The notes under the pieces: model-generated
What the model saw: only the letters and a program-made list of their open reading frames with translations
Databases searched by the model: none
Told to the model about the DNA's origin: nothing
Translations under genes and position numbers: made by a program
Shown: positions 13,812 through 20,075 of the stretch, piece after piece
Layout: each line of letters starts with the position of its first letter
How positions within the stretch are numbered: the first letter of the stretch is position 1
Source: Treponema sp. UBA3870
GTDB lineage: Bacteria; Spirochaetota; Spirochaetia; Treponematales; Treponemataceae
NCBI GenBank assembly: GCA_002392275.1
Contig: DGGQ01000180.1
Coordinates: forward strand, 1 to 20,075
Length of the DNA: 20,075 nucleotides
Reading direction: 5' to 3'

Positions 13812-14756
13812 CTAGAACTTTGAAAGATCCAGGCCAAGAATTTCCGCTGTCTCGGGATTGTATGAGAAGTCGCATGTGGCGAGATACTGGATTGGCATTT
13901 CGCCAGGCTTTCTTCCGTTCTTGATGATTTCAACTGCCATTGTGGCGGTCTGTTTTCCAAGCTCGTAGTAGTTGAGACCGTATGTGGCAAGTCCACCGGA
14001 CTGGACCATTCCGTCCTCACCGCAGATTACTGGAATCTTCGCGCTTGTGGCAACCTCGCTTACGACTCCCATTGTGGCGGCAATCATGTTGTCCGTTGGT
14101 GCGTAGATTGCGTCAACCTTTCCGACCATGCTCTGGACGACAGTCATAACCTCGTTCTGGTTGGAGACTGTGAATTCCTCATAGTCAAGACCAATCTTTT
14201 TGCACTCGGCTTCTGCAAGGGTAATCTGGAAACGTGAGTTGTCCTCGGCGGAGCAGAAGAGCATTCCAACTTTCTTTGCGCCAGGAACAATCTGCTTGAT
14301 GAGGTCAATCTGTGCGGCGCATGGGGTCAGGTCGGATGTTCCGGTGATGTTGTGTCCCGGTTTTTCGTTGCTGTCAACAAGTCCTGCGGATTTTGGGTCT
14401 GTGACTGATGAGATGAGTACAGGAATTGTCTCGGTCTTTGCTGCGATTGCCTGTGCGGCTGGGGTCGCGATTGCAAAAATCATGTCCTTTTTGTCGCTCA
14501 CAAATTTGTCGGCGATTGTAGTACAGTTGGCCTGCTCTCCCTGTGCGTTCTGGTAGTCGATTGTAATGTTCTCTCCATCAACGTAGCCGGCTTCCTTGAG
14601 TCCGTCAACAAATCCCTGGTAGTTTGCATCAAGTGCGTTGTGCTCCACCAGCTGGATTACACCGATAGCAAGTTTTCCGTCACTCTTTTTTGAGCATCCG
14701 GCAAGGGCGACCGCGGCACTCAAGACAGATGCCACAATCACTAAGTTTTTTTTCAT
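13812..14756 (-). CDS. ABC transporter substrate-binding lipoprotein (ABC_sub_bind / TrpX-like family)
   Basis: A 314-residue periplasm-side binding protein of the COG2984 family. The signal peptide MKKNLVIVASVLSAAVALAG ends in a lipobox (LAGC, Cys21). The mature part begins with KLAIGVIQLVEHNALDANYQGFVDGLKEAGY, the family hallmark, and includes FAIATPAAQAIAAKT, PVLISSVTDPKSAGLV and IPVICGEDGMVQSGGLATYGLNYYELG. Partners should be the permease and ATPase at 10139-11943, though a terminator and the DUF5312-like gene lie between, so the binding protein is probably made in excess from its own mRNA. I start at ATG 14756, with GGTGA 5 bases upstream; ATG 14768 with AAGGA is an alternative adding MVNQ. 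The ligand is unknown; family members bind Trp/Tyr or other small molecules. Confidence 0.92.
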   Translation of the reverse strand: MKKNLVIVASVLSAAVALAGCSKKSDGKLAIGVIQLVEHNALDANYQGFVDGLKEAGYVDGENITIDYQNAQGEQANCTTIADKFVSDKKDMIFAIATPAAQAIAAKTETIPVLISSVTDPKSAGLVDSNEKPGHNITGTSDLTPCAAQIDLIKQIVPGAKKVGMLFCSAEDNSRFQITLAEAECKKIGLDYEEFTVSNQNEVMTVVQSMVGKVDAIYAPTDNMIAATMGVVSEVATSAKIPVICGEDGMVQSGGLATYGLNYYELGKQTATMAVEIIKNGRKPGEMPIQYLATCDFSYNPETAEILGLDLSKF

Positions 14757-14849
14757 TTGATTCACCATCCTTATAAATAAAAACTGCATAAATATACTAT
14801 TTTTTGGATTTTTATGCTATAGGAATTTCCAGAAAAAACTGTTAGGTCC

Positions 14850-14938
14850 GTCATTCCGAACTCGTTTCGGAATCTCTTCCAACGTTGCAAGGGGCGTAGA
14901 TGCTGAATTGGGTTGTAAACAACCACGTTCAGCATGAC
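14850..14938. repeat. Dispersed-repeat-like element with nested hairpins
   Basis: The element is bounded by GTCAT (14850-14854) and ATGAC (14934-14938). Inside, ATTCCGAA (14853-14860) pairs with TTCGGAAT (14866-14873), and TGCTGAA (14901-14907) pairs with TTCAGCA (14928-14934), itself enclosing GGTTG/CAACC (14911-14924). This 'GTCATTCCGAA ... TTCAGCATGAC' layout resembles a class of intergenic repeats seen in many bacterial genomes. It has no coding potential. Copy number must be tested in the whole genome. Confidence 0.6.
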
Positions 14939-15057
14939 AGCACTGAGCTCTCCTCGCATGGCAGAAAAATCGGAATTCGGCCTGTTAGTCAAATTTCGAG
15001 TTTTTTTTGAAAAATGTGCCATTGTCGGATTGGCTTGAAGCTGCACCGCAAATATAT

Positions 15058-15118
15058 CGGGCAACATATTATAGATATGGATTCCCGTGCTGGAGCGCGG
15101 AAATAACATCATGTTGCC
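15058..15118. other. Structured non-coding block between two genes
   Basis: GGCAACAT (15060-15067) is the inverted repeat of ATGTTGCC (15111-15118). Between them TTCC...GGAA arms (about 15081-15101) form an inner stem with one bulge. It belongs to the roughly 400 bases (14757-15158) that hold no convincing gene; beside the repeat at 14850-14938 the rest has a T8 run (15001-15008) and a TGCCACA direct repeat (15114-15120, 15128-15134). An RNA or a repeat relic is possible. Confidence 0.35.
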
Positions 15119-15158
15119 ACATGGGGCTGCCACAGCTATATTGGTTGGTCCCGACGCG

Positions 15159-15734
15159 TTAGGCTTTCTTTTTCCCATAGCCGAATTTAAAGTTCACACC
15201 GATGTAGGCTTTCGGAACCATGGAAACAAAAAACGAGGTAAACGCATTGAAAAGTGGGTCCTTGGTCGGTTCTACCACATCAATGTATGAGTCCGTTCCA
15301 ATCCTTAGGGCGACGCTTAATGCCGAACCATTTTTGATTGGGATTATGTCGAAGTCCCAGTTGAATCCAAAGTATGGCATCCAGCATAGAAGTAATCCAT
15401 CATCGAAATACGGAATGGCTCCTATCATTACGCATCCATTGAAAATACTGATTCCGGCGTATGGATGAAGGACGAGCGCGTGTCTGTCCGTATTTTCAAA
15501 ATCCTTTTCGGTTGAGCGAAGCATAAGTCCGACCCTTGCCCCGAGTCTGTTGTTCAGTGTCGTGATTTCAAATCCTAAATCAACTGTGTTGCCGTGGCCG
15601 GACACTCCCAAAAAATAGGAGTCCGAGACGTTCAGCTCGAAGCGTATATTCTCATCGAGTTCCTCGGAAAATCCAAAGCCCATTCCGAAAACCACCAGAA
15701 CTGTTGCCAAAAGACATTTTTTTACGTTTTTCAT
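15159..15734 (-). CDS. Putative small outer membrane beta-barrel protein
   Basis: A 191-residue exported protein with a signal peptide MKNVKKCLLATVLVVFGMGF, cleaved near residue 23-24 (GFS-EE). The mature part alternates hydrophobic and polar residues in about eight strand-like stretches (ENIRFELNVSDSYFLGV, NTVDLGFEITTLNNRLGARVG, HALVLHPYAGISIF, ALSVALRIGTDSYIDVV). It ends in AYIGVNFKFGYGKKKA, with aromatic residues near the end as in outer membrane barrels, although the last residue is not aromatic. No named family is recognised. GGAGGT (15744-15739) 4 bases before the ATG gives a strong start. It has no close operon partner: the OmpA gene upstream ends in a terminator and a minus-strand TATAAT lies at 15823-15818. 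Confidence 0.7.
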   Translation of the reverse strand: MKNVKKCLLATVLVVFGMGFGFSEELDENIRFELNVSDSYFLGVSGHGNTVDLGFEITTLNNRLGARVGLMLRSTEKDFENTDRHALVLHPYAGISIFNGCVMIGAIPYFDDGLLLCWMPYFGFNWDFDIIPIKNGSALSVALRIGTDSYIDVVEPTKDPLFNAFTSFFVSMVPKAYIGVNFKFGYGKKKA

Positions 15735-15817
15735 AAGTACCTCCAGATTTTAACTTCTGAATCACCACCCCCTGCACTCGAATCAATGGTCGCGCGCCAA
15801 AGGTTCCATTCATTTAA

Positions 15818-15823
15818 ATTATA
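15818..15823 (-). promoter_or_regulatory. Possible -10 box for the small outer membrane protein gene
   Basis: A perfect minus-strand TATAAT lies 83 bases upstream of the start codon, after the OmpA terminator, but no matching -35 box is seen. A TAAAAT at 15752-15747 is too close to the ribosome binding site to serve the GGAGGT-led start. Confidence 0.3.
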
Positions 15824-15911
15824 GGAGGATTTTTTTATTTTCCTAGGTCATAAAGGGTCACAAGGTTGGGGAGAATGGTCATAAAACGGTCATGTTTGCG
15901 GATTTCTGGAT

Positions 15912-15944
15912 AAAAAAAAGGGACTGCCCGAAAAGAGCAATCCC
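15912..15944 (-). terminator. Terminator of the envelope operon (after the OmpA-family gene)
   Basis: On the minus strand GGGATTGCTC (15944-15935) pairs with GGGCAGTCCC (15929-15920), including two G-U pairs, around a TTTTC loop, and is followed by T8 (15919-15912). It lies 16 bases after the stop codon of the OmpA-family gene. Confidence 0.9.
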
Positions 15945-15960
15945 CATTGTCTGTCAAGGT

Positions 15961-17418
15961 TTAACGCCGTTGAATCTCCGTTCCCTGTGGCGTGATTTCT
16001 ATTTCGACACGTCGGTTTTGGGCACGTCCGGATGCGGTTGAGTTGTCTGCAATCGGCATGGTTCCACCGTATCCATAGCATGTGAACAGGCTCTCGGGTA
16101 TTCCCTCCGCCACAAGTGCGTTCTTGATTGCCTCCGCCCGCTCAATGCTTAATGCCTGCTGTCCGACCGGTTTGTTCACGTCCGCAGTGTGACCGTTCAC
16201 CCGGATTGTATATTTTCCACTGGAGACTATAGTCTTTAGCTCCTTCGCTATTTCTGCGACCCTGTGCTTTTCTTCAGGCAAAAGTTCCGCAAGGTCGGCA
16301 ATGAAGCGGAGATTCTCCATCCTAATCACAAATCCACCATCGTGCTCCTCGGGGGTTATGTCGGGTATGTCTGTCTGGTCAATGCGCTGCTTGAGTTTTC
16401 CTGTCTCCAGATAGTAGCGTATGTCCTTGCGCGGACTTGTCACGTTTCCAACCAGCTTGTCGGCATCAAGAAGGATAACGACCTTTCCCTGCTTCAAAAG
16501 CTCAAGGTTTGCCGGGACTGTGGTGATTCTGAGGTAGTCTTCCTTTGAGATGACCGGGTCGCATCGGTTCACTCCGTAGACTTTGCGTGCGGTAATCCAC
16601 AGCGGGTCGTTTCCTGCCCTCTCGGTCTTTTTGTTGCTGCCCTGTCCCGGGAGATAGTCAACGATTCCCTTGGACTTTGCGATATCCGGGAGCACCATGT
16701 TGCGTTCGTAAATCAAATCCATGTCCTCGTTCCAGATTTTTGGGAAAAGACATGGGTAGACTTCGGACTTGACATGTTCGCCCTGCACCGGAATCTGTCC
16801 ACGTGCATCGATTACTATACCTGTGTATGCCTTTGATGCGATTCTCTCAATCGGCTTGTCCTGTACATAGGGTGTGCGGTGTTTTACAAGCAGCGCCCCA
16901 ATCTGGTGGAGGTCCAGGGTGTTGGTTGTCTTCAGAGTGTTTGTGGCGTTCATAAAATAGGGTGGGGTCTTTTTGCTTCCGTCGATTATTCGCGTCAGAG
17001 CGTCTAGAGTGAGCTTTTCCTCCAGAACAAGGTCCCCGAGTGTGCGTGTGTCGTCGGCGTAGAGAGAGAGGAGCGGGTCCTTCACCAGTACGGGAAGCTC
17101 CATCTGCACACGGTTCATCGAGACCGCCTTTCCGCTTGGCATTGGTATTCCGGCCTTTACCGTGTCCAGGGTTATGTCCGATGTCAACGTGGATTTTGAC
17201 CAGTCAACCTTGGATACGGAGGACATTACAGCTTTTTTGCTGTCAACATCCGCACTTGCCGCGGCAGCCTGCTCCGCATCCTCAATTTCGTCGTATGTGT
17301 AGCCCTCCAGCATGTACTGGCGGTAGGTTCCATCATCCTGCGCAAAAAGGGCCGCCGCAGATAAAACCAGTCCGGCCGCAAAACTTATAGCGGTTCTATT
17401 GAATTTTTTTATAGCCAT
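15961..17418 (-). CDS. OmpA-family peptidoglycan-associated outer membrane protein
   Basis: A 485-residue exported protein with signal peptide MAIKKFNRTAISFAAGLVLS ending near ALFAQ/DDG. The C-terminal third (about 360-475) is an OmpA-like domain: the IRVNGHTADVNKPVG stretch and NRRVEIEI supply the usual peptidoglycan-contacting Asp and Arg, with LSIERAEAIKNALVAEGIPE between. The larger N-terminal region (about 28-355) has no family I can name; it is probably a spirochaete-specific periplasmic or barrel part. I start at ATG 17418 (GGGAG, 6-base spacing), not at 17463, because only then does the signal peptide stand at the N-terminus. It follows the lytic transglycosylase by 111 bases and ends in a strong terminator, closing an envelope operon. 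Confidence 0.88.
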   Translation of the reverse strand: MAIKKFNRTAISFAAGLVLSAAALFAQDDGTYRQYMLEGYTYDEIEDAEQAAAASADVDSKKAVMSSVSKVDWSKSTLTSDITLDTVKAGIPMPSGKAVSMNRVQMELPVLVKDPLLSLYADDTRTLGDLVLEEKLTLDALTRIIDGSKKTPPYFMNATNTLKTTNTLDLHQIGALLVKHRTPYVQDKPIERIASKAYTGIVIDARGQIPVQGEHVKSEVYPCLFPKIWNEDMDLIYERNMVLPDIAKSKGIVDYLPGQGSNKKTERAGNDPLWITARKVYGVNRCDPVISKEDYLRITTVPANLELLKQGKVVILLDADKLVGNVTSPRKDIRYYLETGKLKQRIDQTDIPDITPEEHDGGFVIRMENLRFIADLAELLPEEKHRVAEIAKELKTIVSSGKYTIRVNGHTADVNKPVGQQALSIERAEAIKNALVAEGIPESLFTCYGYGGTMPIADNSTASGRAQNRRVEIEITPQGTEIQRR

Positions 17419-17529
17419 TCGATTCTCCCGTATCGTCTGCATTTTTTTAGGATTTCCCATCAATAAACAATCATGGCGCGCGTCTGTTACTGGACATATC
17501 CAAAACCAGTATTCGCAAATCCCTGTTTT

Positions 17530-18831
17530 CTAGAATATCGGCACAACCAGCTTTTTTCCAATACTCAGGATATCATTTTCTTTCATCCCGTTTGCCGTCA
17601 ACAGCTGTGCGACAGTCACCTGGTATTTCCTGGAGATTGCCCATAGCGTGTCTCCTTTCTCCACCGTATGAATCTGGCTGTCGAGCGAGAGACCCTTTTT
17701 CTTCAGGTTCTCCTTTGTGCTGTCGGCGTATCCCTTTGGAAGACGTATGTTGTATGCCTGTCCAATCGGTGTGCAGTCTCCAAGGAGCGCCATGTTCAGC
17801 TGGCTGATTTTTTCCTTTGAAAGACCTGTCGCGTCGGAAAGCTGGGCAAGGGTCAGCATGGTTTTTGTCTGGAGATAGTCAAAATCCTCCGTCTTGCTGT
17901 CCTCTATCAGCTCGGCCGCTTCCTTTACATCGTCCAGACCATAGTATCCGGCATTCTCCACAATCTCCGCAACAGCAATCAGCTTTGGAACGTAGTAGAT
18001 TGTCTCCGTCTTGAGAAGTTTTTTTTCGCAAAGCTCCCAGTAGTCCATGCCCGGATGTGCCTGCTGTATTTTCAAAAGTCCACCGGCCCCACAGTTGTAT
18101 GCGGCAATCGCCAATGTCCATTCGTGGAAAAAATTGTAGTTGTCGCGGAACTTGAGCATTGCGGCATCGGTTGAAAGCCAGGGGTCCCTCCGGTCGTCAT
18201 GCCATTTGCTTTTTTTCATAAGGGGACCCATGCTGTTCGTCATAAACTGCCATATTCCCGTCGCGCCGGATCTTGATATTGCAGTTGGCTTGTAGTCCGA
18301 CTCAACAATAGGAAGATACTGCAGAAACGCCGGAAGCCCGTTTTTTTCAAGGGACTCAATCACATAAGGCCTGTACGGAACCGAGTTTTTTAGGGCTTTG
18401 ACCAAAAGTTTCCGCCCCTCCTGTCCCTGGTAATATTTTATGTAATTCTGGGTAAGCTCCTTTTCCAGTCCCGGAAGCCCAACGTCAACGTGGAGGTATC
18501 CGTTTTTCATGTCCGGGATGTCCGCCTTGCCCTGGTCCGCCACATCCGTCTTGTCCTCTGTGGATGGAACGATGTCCTCCTCCACAATCTCCTGTGTGAG
18601 CGGATTTTTTTCATCGGGTGTCAGCTTGATTTCCGCTGGCTTGGGAATTGAGGGATCAACAATGTCCTCCTCGAGCTCTGTTTTTTCATCCACATAGCTT
18701 TCAAAATGGGGCAGGGATTCCGAATCAGTTTCTTTTTCTCCCGCGAACATGTTCCCCGCAATCAAGAGGGATGCAATCAGGGCAAAAATTTTTTTTGAGG
18801 CAGATGTTGTGGGTCCGCAAGTCTGCATCAT
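17530..18831 (-). CDS. MltD-type lytic transglycosylase with LysM domain
   Basis: A 433-residue exported wall enzyme that cleaves peptidoglycan glycan strands to 1,6-anhydro-muropeptides. The signal peptide covers about residues 1-30 (ending GNMFA). An acidic linker (about 31-105) precedes the SLT domain (about 150-310), where LQYLPIVESDYKPTAISRSG carries the catalytic Glu177. GATGIWQFM and AIAAYNCGAGGL are the other signature motifs. A single LysM repeat (about 386-433, HTVEKGDTLWAISRKYQVTV) anchors it to peptidoglycan; E. coli MltD has two. GGAGG (18842-18838) with 6-base spacing sets the start at 18831, and the upstream lipoprotein gene ends 16 bases before, so they are one operon. Confidence 0.92.
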   Translation of the reverse strand: MMQTCGPTTSASKKIFALIASLLIAGNMFAGEKETDSESLPHFESYVDEKTELEEDIVDPSIPKPAEIKLTPDEKNPLTQEIVEEDIVPSTEDKTDVADQGKADIPDMKNGYLHVDVGLPGLEKELTQNYIKYYQGQEGRKLLVKALKNSVPYRPYVIESLEKNGLPAFLQYLPIVESDYKPTAISRSGATGIWQFMTNSMGPLMKKSKWHDDRRDPWLSTDAAMLKFRDNYNFFHEWTLAIAAYNCGAGGLLKIQQAHPGMDYWELCEKKLLKTETIYYVPKLIAVAEIVENAGYYGLDDVKEAAELIEDSKTEDFDYLQTKTMLTLAQLSDATGLSKEKISQLNMALLGDCTPIGQAYNIRLPKGYADSTKENLKKKGLSLDSQIHTVEKGDTLWAISRKYQVTVAQLLTANGMKENDILSIGKKLVVPIF

Positions 18832-18847
18832 TTATAACCTCCATTTT

Positions 18848-19930
18848 TTACAGCTTTTCACCAAAGTATATGCCGGCCCATTCCCATCGTCCGTGTATGT
18901 TCTGATCCGCAGGAAAATTGACTTTCCTGAAATATAGATACCAGATATTTGGAGAAGTGTTCCAACCCCAGGTCCTTAAATATGCTTCGGAAGGAGTTGA
19001 CATTTCATCAAGTGTTGTTGAGAAATTTATTGGTTTTTCTGTCATGTAGGCTGCAAGATTGAGCCCGCTCTGTGCGTTGTCGGAGTTTTCGTCGGTCTTC
19101 CATGACATCGCAAAGAAATTTACATTGGAGCGTATTCTCTCAAGCCACCCTGCGTCGCTGGATTTTAGCGCGGCCTTCACATTTCTAACAAGGTCGTTCA
19201 GATTTTCGTAGGTCCAGCTCTTTGACGAGTTGTTGAAATCTATCAGACGTTTTGCGGTCTTGTATGCGTTCGGCAGCCCCGGAATCTGTATGGTGGTAGC
19301 GTCGTCCTTTGCAAGAAAAAGTTGGTAGCACCTGAGAGACTGCGCCCATTCGCCCTCCTTTTCGTATTCCATCGCCATCCGTACATAAAGCTCGGTCGTG
19401 CTTACGGTGTCGGGGAACCTTGTAATCAGCTGGTTGAAGTAGGTGATTCGGTTCGCCGGGTCCGTGCTGATTTGTAGCAGGTGCTTCAGGCAAAGTTCAT
19501 GGATGGACTGTCCCTGTATGGTCAGGTCGCTGAAGTTTCTGAGCGTCCTCTCAAAATAATACTGCGCCATGGGTTCGGACGAGCATTTTAGATATGCGAA
19601 GGCGGTCTGGAGCAGCCAGTATGCGTTGTAGGGGTCGTCCGGATTTGAATCAACCCAGTCGGTCAAAAAAAGAATCAGCTCCGGATAGTCATGCACAGCC
19701 TGTAGGTTTCCGGCAATCGTCTTCATTATTGTGAACCGAAGCTCCGGGTTTTCCTCTTCCGCAAGCAGATTCTTTAGCTGGGCCTGCTCTTCCTTAAACT
19801 TTTTAGACTCGGCCTGTGGCAAAATGGTCCCGATGGGCTTTCCGCATGAAAAAAGAGTCGCCGAAATAAAAATGGATATAAAAATGGAGCGAAACCTCCG
19901 CCCCGAATTTGAATGTGAAGAAAAAAGCAT
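18848..19930 (-). CDS. Putative TPR-like lipoprotein, unknown function
   Basis: A 360-residue exported protein. A basic N-terminus (GRRFRS) and hydrophobic stretch lead to LFSC (Cys29) followed by GKP, a lipobox of the relaxed spirochaete type. The body is helical with repeated AxxY/F patterns (YNAYWLLQTAFAYLKCSSEPMAQYYFERTL, residues about 97-126 in outline, and ELYVRMAMEYEKEGEWAQSLRCYQLFL), resembling tetratricopeptide repeats used as protein-protein scaffolds. The C-terminal part (about 240-360) is different, rich in Trp and Asn. It is the first gene of an operon with the MltD-type enzyme and probably the OmpA-family protein, so a role in cell-wall turnover or envelope assembly is likely. 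Its -10 box ends 7 bases before the ATG; no Shine-Dalgarno is present. Confidence 0.78.
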   Translation of the reverse strand: MLFSSHSNSGRRFRSIFISIFISATLFSCGKPIGTILPQAESKKFKEEQAQLKNLLAEEENPELRFTIMKTIAGNLQAVHDYPELILFLTDWVDSNPDDPYNAYWLLQTAFAYLKCSSEPMAQYYFERTLRNFSDLTIQGQSIHELCLKHLLQISTDPANRITYFNQLITRFPDTVSTTELYVRMAMEYEKEGEWAQSLRCYQLFLAKDDATTIQIPGLPNAYKTAKRLIDFNNSSKSWTYENLNDLVRNVKAALKSSDAGWLERIRSNVNFFAMSWKTDENSDNAQSGLNLAAYMTEKPINFSTTLDEMSTPSEAYLRTWGWNTSPNIWYLYFRKVNFPADQNIHGRWEWAGIYFGEKL

Positions 19931-19937
19931 GGAAAAG

Positions 19938-19966
19938 ATTCTATCAAAGGGGAGATTTTAATACAA
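19938..19966 (-). promoter_or_regulatory. Promoter of the envelope operon, leaderless type
   Basis: On the minus strand TTGTAT (19966-19961) is followed after 17 bases by TAGAAT (19943-19938, 5 of 6). Seven pyrimidine bases (CTTTTCC) separate it from the ATG at 19930, so transcription should start at the start codon. Confidence 0.6.
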
Positions 19967-20038
19967 GGGTTTGAAACAGCTTTCCATTCCAGCACTTTTC
20001 TGGACGGCATCCCACGCCCACCGCCGCCATGCGGAAAC

Positions 20039-20054
20039 CGATTTGCAAACCGGC
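20039..20054. other. Near-palindrome in GC-rich sequence at the window edge
   Basis: CCGATTTGCAAACCGG is a palindrome at 14 of 16 positions, centred on TTTGCAAA. The last 110 bases are GC-rich compared with the genes before them and also hold CCGGGGTTCCGG. A minus-strand frame is open to the window edge (ending TGA about 19945), so the end of another gene cannot be excluded; I do not recognise one. Confidence 0.35.
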
Positions 20055-20075
20055 CATCCGGGGTTCCGGCATCCG

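Noticed and set aside
14757..14789. Upstream start of the substrate-binding protein at 14789
   Set aside because: It would bury the signal peptide behind 11 extra residues; ATG 14756 (or 14768) is next to a ribosome binding site and exposes the lipoprotein signal.
14771..15178. Minus-strand frame of 135 codons over the intergenic region
   Set aside because: It crosses the nested-hairpin repeat, overlaps the end of the outer membrane protein gene, has no ribosome binding site and no recognisable domain.
1..20075. CRISPR arrays, transposases, prophage genes, tRNA or rRNA genes
   Set aside because: Looked for on both strands; no regular spaced repeats, no transposase or integrase motifs and no RNA gene structure seen.

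Overview
The window reads as chromosomal DNA of a spirochaete of the genus Treponema, probably a host-associated (gut, rumen or oral) species. This is an inference. It rests on spirochaete-style lipoprotein signals (FASC, LFSC), a large DUF5312-like protein and treponeme-type orphan proteins, the dnaX-ybaB-recR block, and a poly-G promoter of the kind known from T. pallidum. I see no integrase, transposase, plasmid gene, tRNA, rRNA or CRISPR array.

Left part, plus strand (1-6741). The end of purM is followed by purN (purine synthesis), then a PTS EIIA protein of the PtsN type with its own promoter and a terminator. Next is a tight run of five genes (1681-4973): two unrecognised proteins, a PflX-type radical SAM protein, a membrane-anchored GerMN-domain protein, and a 103-residue membrane protein carrying the GGADGPT motif of Na+-pumping decarboxylase beta subunits. 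A hairpin-rich spacer separates these from a membrane diguanylate cyclase with an intact GGDEF site.

Middle (6778-10130). dnaX, ybaB and recR run on the minus strand. dnaX contains an in-phase A7 slippery run at the end of its clamp-loader domains, and a -1 shift there would give a gamma-like short form. Divergent from dnaX is a small lipoprotein whose promoter spacer is largely a 10-base poly-G tract, a strong candidate for phase variation.

Right part, minus strand (10139-19930). In transcription order there is an envelope operon (a putative TPR-like lipoprotein, a MltD-type lytic transglycosylase with LysM, and an OmpA-family protein), a small putative outer membrane protein, and about 400 bases of hairpin-rich, repeat-like DNA. 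Then come the substrate-binding lipoprotein of an ABC importer, the DUF5312-like protein, and the permease and ATPase of the same importer. The importer is therefore split, and a terminator and separate promoters lie between its parts.

A recurring theme is promoters whose -10 box ends only 7-9 bases before the start codon with no convincing Shine-Dalgarno. They precede the PTS gene, the 160-residue orphan, the ABC permease, the DUF5312 gene and the TPR-like lipoprotein, and they suggest leaderless mRNAs. Other genes in the window have normal GGAGG-type sites, so both modes of initiation would coexist.
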